Assembly: GCF_010993705.1 (NCBI RefSeq) | Contig: NZ_WOFO01000006.1 | Span: 161,721-225,720, forward strand | Reading direction: 5' to 3' | Length of the DNA: 64,000 bases | Origin: Cyclobacterium sp. SYSU L10401 | GTDB lineage: Bacteria; Bacteroidota; Bacteroidia; Cytophagales; Cyclobacteriaceae | Part shown: positions 44,418 through 53,578 of the stretch, one piece after another | Numbering within the stretch: the stretch's first letter is position 1 | Layout of the letters: each line of letters starts with the position of its first letter | The notes under the pieces: generated by a model | What the model was told of the DNA's origin: nothing | The model's input: the letters and a program-made list of their open reading frames with translations, nothing else | The model's database searches: none | Position numbers and translations under genes: made by a program

Positions 44418-45502
44418 AAAAAACCGCTATTCTTCTGATGGTGATGGGCTTGGCTTTTGGTAATGCCCCTGCCCAAAAAACCACTCAAACCGAAAACATC
44501 TTCCTGATAACGGTGGATGGCCTCCGTTGGCAGGAATTGTTTAAAGGCGCAGATTCCCTGTTTGTGGATGACACAGGAATGATCAAATCCCAGGGATCGC
44601 TGTTGGATGAATTCTGGCATTCGGATCCGCTTAAGCGAAGGGAGATGCTGATGCCCTTTACCTGGTCTACCCTGGCAGGGGAGGGGCAGATTCATGGCAA
44701 TCGGGCCTTTGGCAGCCAGGTAGACCTCCGCAATGACATGCTTTTTTCCTATCCCGGCTATAATGAAATTTTGACCGGTTCGGCAGATGATGAGCGCATC
44801 AATTCCAATGCAAAAACGAATAACCCAAACATCACCTTGCTCGAGCACCTTCATAATATGCCCGAGTATAATGGAAAGGTAATGGCCTTTGGCAGTTGGG
44901 ATGTGTTCCCCTATATCGTCAATGAAGAGCGCAGCGGCGTACCGGTTAATGCTGGTTTTGATAGGGCTGAAGGATCCAATCTCACAGCTGCCGAACACCT
45001 GATCAATAGAATGCAGCAGGAAATACGCGGACCCTGGGGCGGAGTGAGACTGGATCCATTTACCCACCATTATGCCCTTGAAGCCATAAAAAAATCCGCT
45101 CCCAAACTGGTGTACATTGCCTATGGGGAACCGGATGACTGGGCCCACGGCAATCGTTATGACGAATACCTGCATTCCATCAGGCAGTTTGATGCCTACC
45201 TGAAGGAACTGTGGGAATACATTCAGTCGAGTCCGCAGTACAAAGATAAAACCAGCATGATCATTACCACTGATCATGGCAGAGGTATCGATAAAGCCAC
45301 CTGGACGGGCCATGGATCGGGAATTCCCCGCTCCAGAGAAATATGGCTTGCAGCGATAGGTCCGGATATTCCGGCAGTAGGGGAAGTGAAGAAAGATGAA
45401 GTCCTGTATGCAGCCATGATCGCCCGGACCATTTTCCAGTTGCTGGGATTGCCCTATCCGGATGAGGAGGCGGATGCCCTCATTTCCGATTTGTTGCCAT
45501 GA
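44414..45502 (+). CDS. exported alkaline-phosphatase-superfamily hydrolase
   Basis: Protein of 362 residues with a signal peptide (about 1-20, ending in APAQ). The metal-binding nucleophile region is LITVDGLRWQELFKGAD near residue 30 and the distal metal motif TTDHGRG near residue 292, with HGSG after it, as in sulfatase/phosphodiesterase-like members. It probably removes phosphate or a phospho-group from an extracellular substrate. Its stop overlaps the ATG of the metallophosphoesterase gene (ATGA), so the two phosphate-releasing enzymes are made together. The ATG directly follows small frame C. Confidence 0.83.
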   Translation: MKKTAILLMVMGLAFGNAPAQKTTQTENIFLITVDGLRWQELFKGADSLFVDDTGMIKSQGSLLDEFWHSDPLKRREMLMPFTWSTLAGEGQIHGNRAFGSQVDLRNDMLFSYPGYNEILTGSADDERINSNAKTNNPNITLLEHLHNMPEYNGKVMAFGSWDVFPYIVNEERSGVPVNAGFDRAEGSNLTAAEHLINRMQQEIRGPWGGVRLDPFTHHYALEAIKKSAPKLVYIAYGEPDDWAHGNRYDEYLHSIRQFDAYLKELWEYIQSSPQYKDKTSMIITTDHGRGIDKATWTGHGSGIPRSREIWLAAIGPDIPAVGEVKKDEVLYAAMIARTIFQLLGLPYPDEEADALISDLLP

Positions 45503-47178
45503 ATTTCAGATCAGATCATTTATGGGCAGTGGTTTTGATGCTGGCATGCCAGCCTGATCCGGAGACGCCTACCTATAGGGAAGCTTTCCTGGAGGATCAG
45601 CAAAAGGTTTCCGGCTTTTTTCAACTTCAATTTCCAAAAGACCAACTGACAGCCCTGGACTCGGGTTGGGTTTTTCTGGGTCTGGATTCACTTACCGGCA
45701 TCCATCGGGAATGGCCCACTCGTTTTTCTCTATCCGATCCGGTTGCCTTGCCCCATCGCTTGCCTGTGCCTAACCATTCGCTTTGGTACCGCTGGGAAGG
45801 AAACCTGGAACCGGGTATTCTGCTGGTCAATGCAGACGACGGCGTACAATGTTGGATAAATCAAAAGCAAATTCCCAGGGCAGCCGAAGGCGACTATTTT
45901 GAGGTGGACGCATACGGGCAGACTGAGCTGGGACTTCGGGTGGTAAACAATGCCATGGGAGGAGGTCTGCGAGGCGTACAGTTTTTGCCCCAGGCTGCCC
46001 ACCAATCCTGGCAGGAAAAGAAAACGCAAATCAGAAAAGCGGTTTTGGCAGATCGGAAAATTGAGCTGCTGCAGGATCCGGACCATGTGAGAAAGTGCGG
46101 AGAATTGTCTTTTCCAGAACTGACTGAGCGTTTGTCTGCATACCCCATTTTATTTACCGTTCCAGTGTTGATTTGGAGCACCGATGGCAAGCCCTTTGTC
46201 CGCTGGGTAAGTGAATCTGCGGATAAAGCCACCCTGCGCCTGGATAACGGAGAAGAAATCAGTATTGCATCAACAGACGGTGTTTTTACCTACGAACTGG
46301 ATCCAGGAACCGGTTTTTCCTTTGATCTTTATCAGGAAAAATCCTATCAGGGTCACTATAGTTTGAAAGCCAGGCCGAATACAAAGGATATCAAACTCGC
46401 ACTTTGGGGAGACTCTCAGGGAGGTTGGGATACCTTCCGAAAAGTAGCCGATGCCATCAGGGCACATGAGGCCGATCTCAGCATTGGAGCAGGGGATTTG
46501 GTGAATAATGGCTCGGAGGACTGGGCCTATCCGCGATTTTTACAATTGCTTTCCCGCATGCATACCCCGCAGCTTTTGGTTCCCGGCAACCACGATTATG
46601 ATGGCCATTACGACGATTTGGTGGCCAGACAGCTGAAGCAATACCTTGCGCAGCCGCAAACACCCACCTATGGACTGCATCAATTTGGGCCAGTAGCCAT
46701 TCTTAGCCTGGATCCGAATGTGAACTTTCCGGTTTCGGTTCCGGCGGGTACCCGGCAAAGGGATTGGCTAGAAAAGCAGTTGGAATCCGATACCTGGCGA
46801 AGCGCTCCCTGGAAAATAATTGTTTTGCACCAGCCTCCGTATGCTCAGGGCTGGTCCGGTTATCAGGGGGAATGGACGATTCGTCAATTGCTGGAACCCT
46901 ATTTTCATCGGGGCCTGGTGGACCTGGTGGTGGCTGGCCATACCCACGATTACGAAAGACTATCCCTTGACTTTTCCGGCCATCCCGTACATTTTTTGGT
47001 AGTCGGAGGAGCTGGGGGAGGGCTGGAGCCGGAGGGCGAGCAATCGGATTTTCCCCGGATGGACCGGCTGATCAAGAAACACCATTATGGAATCCTCGAA
47101 ATCAATTCCAGCCGAATGCACTTTACGGCCTACGATCTGGAAGGGAATACCATGGATACTTTGTCCATAGAAAAGTGA
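45499..47178 (+). CDS. metallophosphoesterase lipoprotein, purple-acid-phosphatase-like
   Basis: Protein of 559 residues with a probable lipoprotein leader (VVLMLAC, Cys near residue 18). The N-terminal 300 residues are beta-rich accessory domains. The catalytic domain has GDSQGG near residue 302, GAGDLVNNG near residue 333, GNHDYDG near residue 361 and GHTHDYER near residue 481, the calcineurin-type metal set. Coupled by ATGA to the upstream phosphatase. Likely acts on phosphate esters at the cell surface or in the periplasm. Confidence 0.87.
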   Translation: MNFRSDHLWAVVLMLACQPDPETPTYREAFLEDQQKVSGFFQLQFPKDQLTALDSGWVFLGLDSLTGIHREWPTRFSLSDPVALPHRLPVPNHSLWYRWEGNLEPGILLVNADDGVQCWINQKQIPRAAEGDYFEVDAYGQTELGLRVVNNAMGGGLRGVQFLPQAAHQSWQEKKTQIRKAVLADRKIELLQDPDHVRKCGELSFPELTERLSAYPILFTVPVLIWSTDGKPFVRWVSESADKATLRLDNGEEISIASTDGVFTYELDPGTGFSFDLYQEKSYQGHYSLKARPNTKDIKLALWGDSQGGWDTFRKVADAIRAHEADLSIGAGDLVNNGSEDWAYPRFLQLLSRMHTPQLLVPGNHDYDGHYDDLVARQLKQYLAQPQTPTYGLHQFGPVAILSLDPNVNFPVSVPAGTRQRDWLEKQLESDTWRSAPWKIIVLHQPPYAQGWSGYQGEWTIRQLLEPYFHRGLVDLVVAGHTHDYERLSLDFSGHPVHFLVVGGAGGGLEPEGEQSDFPRMDRLIKKHHYGILEINSSRMHFTAYDLEGNTMDTLSIEK

Positions 47179-47278
47179 GCCATGGCTACCACTTCTCCTC
47201 AAGTCTCTGGCTACCTTCAATGCCTTTCCTGAGCAAAAATTTTTCCTTTCCGACGGCTCAGCCCTCCTATCATTTCAA

Positions 47279-48472
47279 TTAAACCGGCCAGGGATCAATA
47301 AATTTTTCTCCTTCAACAAAATCCACTATCTCCAGATCTGATAAAAGGCAGTTTTCCATCTCTTCATGAATCTTTGCAGGTTCCAGGTTTTGTCCAATAA
47401 TTACCAATTCGTTCATCCGGTCTCCAAATATTTTGTCCCATTTTTTTTCGATGTACTCCTGATTATCCAGATAGGCCTCATATCTGATCCTTTGATGGAA
47501 AGGCATACTGACCCACCAGATTCCCGCAGGTTCCGCCTTGAGGGAGCCCCCGGCCTGAGACCAGACCATGGCTGTATCTTTTCGGGAGGCCAGGTAAAAC
47601 AGCCCTTTACTTCTGATAATACTGGCTGGCCAGTTTTCACTGATATAGGTCCAGAACCGCTCCGGATGAAAAGGCCTTTTATTGCGAAAAGTAAAGGAAC
47701 TGATGCCATATTCCTCTGTTTCCGGTTGGTGTTCTTTATCCAATTCTTCCTGCCACTGCGAAGCATTGGAAGCCGTCTCTAAATCAAAGCGTCCCGTACT
47801 TAGGATTTCTTTGAGTGATACATGGCTGTGATTGGTAACCAAAATCTTCGCATCAGGATTTAACTTTTGTAGCAAGGTTTTCATCTCCTCCAATTGTTTT
47901 TTACCAACCAAATCTGCTTTGTTGAGTAGAATCACATTGGCAAATTCTATCTGATCTGTTAGTAAATTGACAATGGACCGCTGGTCTTCCGGATCTTCAT
48001 TCAGCGACCTGGAGTAGACCGTCTCAGCACTTCCAAAATCCCTGTAAAAATTAAAAGCGTCAACTACTGTCACCAGGGTATCCAGCCGGCTATACCGGGA
48101 TAGGTCTATGCCGTTTGCTTCGTCAATAAAGCTGAAAGTCTGGGCCACCGCAAGGGGTTCGGAAATCCCACTGCTTTCAATCAACAGGTAATCAAAGCGT
48201 TTTTCTTTTGCCAGTCGCTCCACTTCCACCATTAGATCTTCCCTCAGGGTACAGCAGATACAACCATTGCTCATTTCAACCAGCCTTTCCTCCGTGCGGG
48301 ATAAGGTATTTTCCTGCCTTACCAGCTGGGCATCAACATTCACCTCGCTCATATCATTGACAATCACAGCTACTTTGAGATTTTCTTTGTTGTGTAGGAT
48401 ATGGTTCAGAAGGGTAGTTTTGCCGGCTCCCAAAAAGCCGCTCAGTACGGTTACAGGTAATTTTTTGTGCAT
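47279..48472 (-). CDS. CobW/COG0523-family GTPase, metal chaperone
   Basis: GTPase of 397 residues from ATG at 48472; an upstream TTG at 48481 adds only three residues. P-loop [15 protein letters not shown] near residue 11, the metal-binding CxCC motif in [12 protein letters not shown] near residue 70, NKAD near residue 184, and the CobW C-terminal domain from about 250. Members deliver zinc (or cobalt in other subgroups) to client enzymes under metal shortage, often under Zur. A short palindrome in the upstream gap (48597-48609) would fit such control, but zinc specificity is inferred. Confidence 0.9.
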   Translation of the reverse strand: MHKKLPVTVLSGFLGAGKTTLLNHILHNKENLKVAVIVNDMSEVNVDAQLVRQENTLSRTEERLVEMSNGCICCTLREDLMVEVERLAKEKRFDYLLIESSGISEPLAVAQTFSFIDEANGIDLSRYSRLDTLVTVVDAFNFYRDFGSAETVYSRSLNEDPEDQRSIVNLLTDQIEFANVILLNKADLVGKKQLEEMKTLLQKLNPDAKILVTNHSHVSLKEILSTGRFDLETASNASQWQEELDKEHQPETEEYGISSFTFRNKRPFHPERFWTYISENWPASIIRSKGLFYLASRKDTAMVWSQAGGSLKAEPAGIWWVSMPFHQRIRYEAYLDNQEYIEKKWDKIFGDRMNELVIIGQNLEPAKIHEEMENCLLSDLEIVDFVEGEKFIDPWPV

Positions 48473-48596
48473 GTCAGTCAATAATTTTAGCCTCTTTAAT
48501 AGTAAAATTCAATTTTCCTACCGATCGGATGGTTTCATTTTATCACATTACGTTTTAAAATGACAGGAAGCAAAGATAGACAATAATTGAATAAAC

Positions 48597-48609
48597 GCAA
48601 CAATGTTGC
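48597..48609. promoter_or_regulatory. GCAACA-A-TGTTGC inverted repeat, possible Zur-type site
   Basis: Perfect inverted repeat with a one-base centre in the 226-bp divergent gap between the CobW-like gene and the S15 peptidase gene. Fur-family regulators bind compact palindromes like this and CobW-type genes are frequent Zur targets. No Zur gene is in the window. Confidence 0.4.
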
Positions 48610-48707
48610 AATAATGAAATCCCGGCTTAATTTCCATAAAATGGCGCTGCACCTGTTGGCCACAGGCCCGATTCGGAGAGGTTTAAAAAAAAAGCTATTT
48701 TTAAGCC

Positions 48708-50579
48708 ATGAAAAATCGATCTCGTATACCTTACCCCTTGATGCTGCTTGTTTTCTTGCTGGCAAACGCACTTTTTGTTCAACCCCTTGCCGCCCAATCG
48801 GAGGCAAAACCCTACTTCCTAAACGGGGAGGCCCAGGAAGCAGCGGCCTTCAAGGATCCGGCACGTTGGGTACGGCATGATCTCTGGGTGGAAACCGAAT
48901 TCGATTCCGATGCAGATGGGCAACCTGATCGCATGCACGTGGCCGTCACCCGCCCTTACCAGACCGAATATGAAGGCCTGAAATTACCGGTGATTTACGT
49001 GAGCAGTCCCTATTTTGCAGGGGTGGCGCCGGATGTAGACGGCTTGTTTTGGGATGTGCGACACGAATTGGGATCCCCGCCGGAAGAAAGGGTCTCTCCG
49101 CAAGTAACGCCCATCAACAATCGCCCCTTTATTTCCGACTCCCACATCCAAACCTGGGTACCCAGGGGGTATATCGTGGTGCATTCTTCTTCCCCAGGCA
49201 CGGGGCTTTCCCAGGGTGCCCCCACCGTGGGCGGCAAAAACGAATCCCTGGCCCCCAAAGCCGTGATCGACTGGCTCTGCGGGCGGGCTAAAGGCTATAC
49301 CCAACCTCAAGGTGGGGAACTGGTGGAAGCCTATTGGTCTACAGGCAAGGTAGGCATGACCGGGACTTCCTACAATGGTACCCTTCCCCTGGCGGCGGCC
49401 ACCACCGGTGTAGCCGGACTGGAAGCCATCATTCCCATCGCACCCAATACCTCTTATTACCACTATTACCGCTCCCATGGGCTGGTGCGATCCCCGGGTG
49501 GATACCTGGGTGAAGACATCGACGTGCTGTACGATTTTATCCACAGTGGGGATCCGGCCATGCGGGCCGGAAACAATGCCCGTATCCGCGATACCGAAAT
49601 GAAAGCAGGCATGGACCGGGTCACAGGCGATTACAACGATTTCTGGGCCGGCCGGGATTACCTGAACCAGATGGAGCCCATGAAGGCCGCCCTGCTGATG
49701 TCTCACGGCTTCAATGACTGGAACGTGATGCCTGAACACAGTTATCGTATCTATAAAAAAGCCGAATCCATGGGCCTGCCGGTGCAGCTGTATTACCACC
49801 AGGACGGCCATGGGGGACCACCGCCCATGCGGATGATGAATCGTTGGTTTACCCGCTACCTGCATGGCGTAGAAAATGGGGTAGAGGAAGACCCCAAAGT
49901 ATGGATCGTCCGGGAAAATGACAGTCAGGAGAATCCGTCCCCCTATGAATCCTACCCCCATCCCCAATCCGAAGCCGTCTCGCTTTTTCTGGAAGGGGCC
50001 GCTCCGGCAGCCGGAAAGCTACACCTGGAGAAACCCTCCCGGCAGGGCAAGGAGACCCTGGTCGATAACTTTTCTTTTGATGGGGCTTCCCTGGCCAGGG
50101 CGGAGCTGACCGATCACCGGCTGTTGTTTTTAAGTCCGGAGCTGAAGGAGGACCTGCACCTCTCGGGTCTGGCCGAGATGAGCATAAGGCTGGCATCCAG
50201 CAAGCCTGCCGCCAACCTTTCCGTTTGGCTGGTATCTTTGCCCTGGAACGAAGGGAAAAATGCGAAGATCACCGACAATATCATCACCCGAGGCTGGGCA
50301 GATCCACAAAATCACCGTTCCTTAACAGAGAGCGAGCCGCTAAAGCCAGGCAGGTTTTACACGCTGAGTTTTGAGCTGCAGCCCGACGACCAGGTCATTC
50401 CCCGGGGTCAGCAGATCGGATTGCTGATCTTTTCCAGCGACAAGGAATTTACCCTCTGGCCCGACCCCGGCACCGAACTGACGGTAGACCTGGACAAAAG
50501 CACCCTGCAGCTACCGGTAGTGGGCGGTAAGGAGGCGTATGAAGCGGCTACAGCTACTGATGCTGAGCGGAAACAATAA
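48708..50579 (+). CDS. X-Pro dipeptidyl-peptidase-like S15 / CocE-NonD hydrolase
   Basis: Exported serine hydrolase of 623 residues, with a signal peptide ending near residue 27 (LAAQ). The nucleophile is in GMTGTSYNGTLP near residue 222 (GxSxG), the acid in HGFNDWNVMPE near residue 334 and the catalytic His in HQDGHGG near residue 368. The C-terminal jelly-roll domain (about 400-600) is usual for the family. Members cut X-Pro dipeptides from peptide N-termini or hydrolyse acyl esters; the VxxP/PepX-like length favours peptidase activity. Codon use is rather GC-rich compared with neighbouring genes. Confidence 0.88.
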   Translation: MKNRSRIPYPLMLLVFLLANALFVQPLAAQSEAKPYFLNGEAQEAAAFKDPARWVRHDLWVETEFDSDADGQPDRMHVAVTRPYQTEYEGLKLPVIYVSSPYFAGVAPDVDGLFWDVRHELGSPPEERVSPQVTPINNRPFISDSHIQTWVPRGYIVVHSSSPGTGLSQGAPTVGGKNESLAPKAVIDWLCGRAKGYTQPQGGELVEAYWSTGKVGMTGTSYNGTLPLAAATTGVAGLEAIIPIAPNTSYYHYYRSHGLVRSPGGYLGEDIDVLYDFIHSGDPAMRAGNNARIRDTEMKAGMDRVTGDYNDFWAGRDYLNQMEPMKAALLMSHGFNDWNVMPEHSYRIYKKAESMGLPVQLYYHQDGHGGPPPMRMMNRWFTRYLHGVENGVEEDPKVWIVRENDSQENPSPYESYPHPQSEAVSLFLEGAAPAAGKLHLEKPSRQGKETLVDNFSFDGASLARAELTDHRLLFLSPELKEDLHLSGLAEMSIRLASSKPAANLSVWLVSLPWNEGKNAKITDNIITRGWADPQNHRSLTESEPLKPGRFYTLSFELQPDDQVIPRGQQIGLLIFSSDKEFTLWPDPGTELTVDLDKSTLQLPVVGGKEAYEAATATDAERKQ

Positions 50580-50583
50580 AATA

Positions 50584-50694
50584 GGTCACGGAGGACACAA
50601 AGTGGGCACGAAGAATACAAAGCAAAGAATGTGAAAAAAGTTCTCAGAGATCTTTGTGGCCTTTGTGTTTTCTCGGTGTCCTTTGTGGCTAAAC
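50584..50694. repeat. dispersed palindromic repeat (GGACACAAAG type)
   Basis: Imperfect inverted repeat: a CACGGAGGACACAAAG arm (50587-50602) faces CTTTGTGTTTTCTCGGTGTCC further on, with internal CACGAAGAA and CTTTGTGGCC blocks. GGGCACGAAGAA recurs at 50762-50773 inside a second partial copy. The style (runs like ..CACAAAG.. / ..CTTTGTG..) is that of abundant intergenic repeats of Bacteroidota genomes and may form a large RNA hairpin after the S15 gene. Confidence 0.55.
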
Positions 50695-50887
50695 CATTTA
50701 GAAACGTACAATTTATTACTCAGACGGATCCAGTCATTCACTAATTTTTCGGGACATGAAGCGGGCACGAAGAAATATTATGGTGGTGCGAAAAAGATTT
50801 TGTCATAACATGATCTGGCAGGAGAATGAGCTATGATAAATGACAAATTATATCTATTTCCATATAAATTTAAGCGATTGATTAATA

Positions 50888-50899
50888 TTATACGTATAA
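50888..50899. promoter_or_regulatory. 12-bp palindrome, candidate HipB-like operator
   Basis: TTATACGTATAA, a perfect palindrome 50 bp before the HipB-like start, with further GCATATA half-sites at 50900 and 50940. A TATGTTTA -7-like box lies at 50931-50938. Xre/HipB proteins usually bind palindromes near their own promoters. Confidence 0.4.
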
Positions 50900-50948
50900 G
50901 CATATACTAATCAAGTTTTTTTTACCTCTGTATGTTTAGGCATATAAC

Positions 50949-51164
50949 ATGAGCCAATTATCTAATTTTGTAAAGACGAGAAGGAAGCAACTAGGAATCA
51001 GTCAGGAAGAATTTGCAGAAAAGTCCGGGGTAGCCTTGACGGTAATCCGAAAAATTGAACAAGGCAAGGAAAACCTCAATTTGTCAAAAGTCAATCAGGT
51101 ACTCCAAATGTTTGGTCATGTCGTAGGTGCTGTAAACGAAAACCATGCGGCAGGGGATAAATAA
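50949..51164 (+). CDS. HipB-like Xre-family regulator, orphan
   Basis: Helix-turn-helix protein of 71 residues. The HTH (LGISQEEFAEKSGVALTVIR, about residues 16-35) and the tail with FGHVVGAV match antitoxin-like HipB proteins of Bacteroidota, which are normally followed at once by hipA, the toxin kinase. Here the expected overlapping start is present (ATG at 51146, reading MRQG) but the frame stops after 15 codons and no HipA follows. It may be a solitary regulator left from a toxin-antitoxin pair, or a controller of the restriction-like genes that begin 360 bp further on. Confidence 0.75.
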   Translation: MSQLSNFVKTRRKQLGISQEEFAEKSGVALTVIRKIEQGKENLNLSKVNQVLQMFGHVVGAVNENHAAGDK

Positions 51165-51522
51165 AGACGTATTCATAGAAATCCCCAAATAATCTGTGAA
51201 AACCCGGCGAATCTGTTCCTGTGCTTTTGGTGTAAAAAGATTTTCCCCTTCCAAAAAAAGCCACTATCTTGTTAGGGAATTATTGGCAAATGGAAACATG
51301 TTTTTAGGAATAACGGGGTATCGGCCCATGGGTTTTTGAAACTAAATTGATTTGATTAGGTGCCGTCAAAAAACCGCTTGGTGTAATTGAAAGCAACTTA
51401 GACGAGATCGATTCGTTTCTGGAATATCTGCTTTCAGTTATTTATACTTCAAAGTTGAAGCCAGAAAGGCATTTTTCCATTAGCAAACAGACTTCATTTT
51501 TTTAAAGATATAAAATAGGATC
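51165..51522. other. 358-bp decayed interval before the defence operon
   Basis: No intact gene. A frame without a start codon is open at 51356-51505 (reading GVIESNLDEIDSFLEYLLSV in its middle) and could be the tail of a lost gene; I cannot name its family. The promoter of the defence operon should lie in the last 100 bp, but no convincing TAnnTTTG box is visible. Confidence 0.4.
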
Positions 51523-51954
51523 ATGGCAGACGTTCACGAACCGGAAATAAGGAGCTATAACATGAGCCGTATCAAAGGGAAGGATACCAAACCGGAAATG
51601 CTGGTTCGGAAGTTTCTTCATGCCCATGGTTTTCGGTATAAACTTCATGACAAAAAGCTACCGGGAAAACCGGATATTGTTTTGCCAAAATACAATTCCA
51701 TAGTTCTCGTGCACGGGTGTTTCTGGCATGGGCATGAAGGATGCAAATATTACGTTGTTCCGAAAACCCGGACGCAATGGTGGCTGGATAAGATTGCTGT
51801 CAACAAACGCAAAGATCAGGAAAATGAAAAAAAACTTAACGCTTCGGGATGGAATGTTTTCATTGTATTTGAATGTGAACTTAAATCTGGAAATCAACAA
51901 GAGACATTAATGAACCTTATAAAAAAAATTACAAATGGCAATTCCGGTAATTGA
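51523..51954 (+). CDS. vsr: very short patch repair endonuclease Vsr
   Basis: DNA mismatch endonuclease of 143 residues that in E. coli nicks 5' of T in T:G mismatches formed by deamination of 5-methylcytosine. Conserved: RSYNMSRIKGKDTKPE near residue 10, the catalytic Asp in KPDIVLP near residue 49, the GCFWHGHEGC metal and zinc motif near residue 65, and WNVFIVFECEL near residue 111. It overlaps the cytosine methyltransferase start by 20 bp, the classic pairing. It is the first gene of the six-gene defence operon, in which a MutL-like ATPase also occurs. Confidence 0.95.
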   Translation: MADVHEPEIRSYNMSRIKGKDTKPEMLVRKFLHAHGFRYKLHDKKLPGKPDIVLPKYNSIVLVHGCFWHGHEGCKYYVVPKTRTQWWLDKIAVNKRKDQENEKKLNASGWNVFIVFECELKSGNQQETLMNLIKKITNGNSGN

Positions 51955-53569
51955 CCTATTTGCAGGCCCGGGGGGTCTTGGGGAAGGTTTCTCAGCAGTA
52001 AATGATGGAGCGGCGTTTGATATCAAGTTATCAATAGAAAAAAACCCTGCGGCTCACCAGACTCTTGAACTGAGAAGCTTTGTTCATCAGTTTGAACACC
52101 GAGACCTGCCTAGAGCCTATTACGAGATGTATGAGGAATCAAATCTGGCAAAAAGAGATTTACTAAAACAGAAATTGTTCTATCAGTATCCCCGGCAATA
52201 CGAAAAAGCTAAAAACATCGCCTGGAGATGTACCCTGGGTTCGCCGGAATTTCCGCCTGAAATAGTCAATAAAAGGATTGCCAAAGCTCTGGCGGGCGAA
52301 AAAAACTGGGTGCTTATAGGAGGACCTCCCTGTCAAGCCTATTCCGTCGTGGGAAGGTCCAGGCTGCAATGGAAAGATAATCTTGATGAAAAAGACCATC
52401 GGGTTCACTTGTACAAGGAATATTTGCGAATCATAGCCGACCATCATCCGGCAGTATTTGTAATGGAAAATGTCAGAGGTATCTTATCCTCTAAACTAAA
52501 TGGAGAGGTTATTTTTGACAAAATCCTGAGAGACCTAAAAAACCCGGGAATTATTTTTAAAAAGAGAAAAGCGCCCAGGTATAAAGTTTTTTCTTTAGCG
52601 AAAGATCCCATGGTATCCGACGGGCGAGGAAATCCGTACTACGAGGATTATTCCGATTACTTGATAAAAGCGGAGAATTATGGAGTTCCCCAAAACAGAC
52701 ATAGAGTAATACTGCTTGGAATACGTGAAGACATTTCAGTATCGCCGAAAACTCTAAAAAAGGCAGAAAATATAGTTTCACTTTCCGAGGTTATAGGAGA
52801 TTTGCCAAAAATTCGCAGCGGAATCAATCGCTCATTTGTACGGAGCGAAATGGTAGACGGAATGAAAAAGCGGTTTTATCGAAAAGAAACTGATTCAGAT
52901 AACGCCTGGAAAATATTGACCAATTCATTAAAAAACGAGATAATTTCCTGGAATGGTTTTGCAAAGGATTATTCCGCTAATGGTATTGAAATTCCTCTTC
53001 AAGGAAGGGGTTCCGAATTTGTCCCTTGTGAAACTCCATTGGAAACCAACCCGCTTTTTGATTGGTACCATGATCCAAAATTGAAAGGAATAGCCAATCA
53101 TGAATCACGAATACACTTGGTGGAAGACTTGAAACGGTATATGTTTTCCAGTATGTTCACAAAGACCTATAACCGTTTTCCCCGATTGCATGAATTTGAA
53201 ACCCATAGTGACGTCTTACTTCCTGACCACGAAAATGCCAAATCTGGAAAATTTGCGGATAGGTTCAGGGTACAAGTGCCGGATCAGCCGGCAACAACAG
53301 TAACAAGCCATATTTCCAAAGATGGACACTATTTTATTCATTACGACCCGAATCAATGCCGGAGTCTGACCGTCCGGGAAGCTGCCAGGATACAGACCTT
53401 CCCTGATAACTATCTATTTTGTGGACCTCGTACCGCCCAATACCATCAGGTGGGGAATGCGGTGCCGCCTTTATTGGCAAATAAAATTGGGAAGGTTGTT
53501 CTTGATATTTTTCTCCAGATCACTCGCAAAATAAGTGAAATTGAAAAATTAGTGGATCTACAAGCTTGA
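51935..53569 (+). CDS. DNA (cytosine-5-)-methyltransferase
   Basis: C5 methyltransferase of 544 residues. Motif I is DLFAGPGGLGEGF near residue 6, the catalytic Pro-Cys in GGPPCQAYSVVG near residue 130, motif VI MENVRG near residue 176, motif VIII near NYGVPQNRHRV (about residue 248), motif IX/X in RSLTVREAARIQTFPDNY near residue 475 and QVGNAVPP near residue 505. The long region between VIII and IX holds the target-recognition part. It overlaps vsr and ends 9 bp before the GHKL ATPase gene. It most likely marks host DNA to protect it from the downstream effector proteins. The recognition sequence cannot be predicted. Confidence 0.95.
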   Translation: MAIPVIDLFAGPGGLGEGFSAVNDGAAFDIKLSIEKNPAAHQTLELRSFVHQFEHRDLPRAYYEMYEESNLAKRDLLKQKLFYQYPRQYEKAKNIAWRCTLGSPEFPPEIVNKRIAKALAGEKNWVLIGGPPCQAYSVVGRSRLQWKDNLDEKDHRVHLYKEYLRIIADHHPAVFVMENVRGILSSKLNGEVIFDKILRDLKNPGIIFKKRKAPRYKVFSLAKDPMVSDGRGNPYYEDYSDYLIKAENYGVPQNRHRVILLGIREDISVSPKTLKKAENIVSLSEVIGDLPKIRSGINRSFVRSEMVDGMKKRFYRKETDSDNAWKILTNSLKNEIISWNGFAKDYSANGIEIPLQGRGSEFVPCETPLETNPLFDWYHDPKLKGIANHESRIHLVEDLKRYMFSSMFTKTYNRFPRLHEFETHSDVLLPDHENAKSGKFADRFRVQVPDQPATTVTSHISKDGHYFIHYDPNQCRSLTVREAARIQTFPDNYLFCGPRTAQYHQVGNAVPPLLANKIGKVVLDIFLQITRKISEIEKLVDLQA

Positions 53570-53578
53570 TGGATAAAA

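Larger units (their letters stand above)
50580..50948. other. 369-bp intergenic stretch with a palindromic repeat and regulator promoter
   Basis: The first part holds the palindromic repeat at 50584-50694 and a second partial copy near 50752-50776. The last part, from about 50880, holds the palindrome and -7-like box before the HipB-like gene. No reading frame of interest. Confidence 0.6.

Noticed and set aside
44312..45313. 333-codon minus-strand frame
   Set aside because: It mirrors the phosphatase gene, which has clear family motifs, a signal peptide and coupled neighbours; the antisense protein resembles nothing known.
47179..47278. Terminator between the converging metallophosphoesterase and CobW genes
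   Set aside because: CTGAGC/GCTCAG arms exist but the 21-base loop and lack of a T run make it unconvincing.
48984..49967. 327-codon minus-strand frame
   Set aside because: Antisense shadow of the GC-rich S15 peptidase gene; no domain seen.
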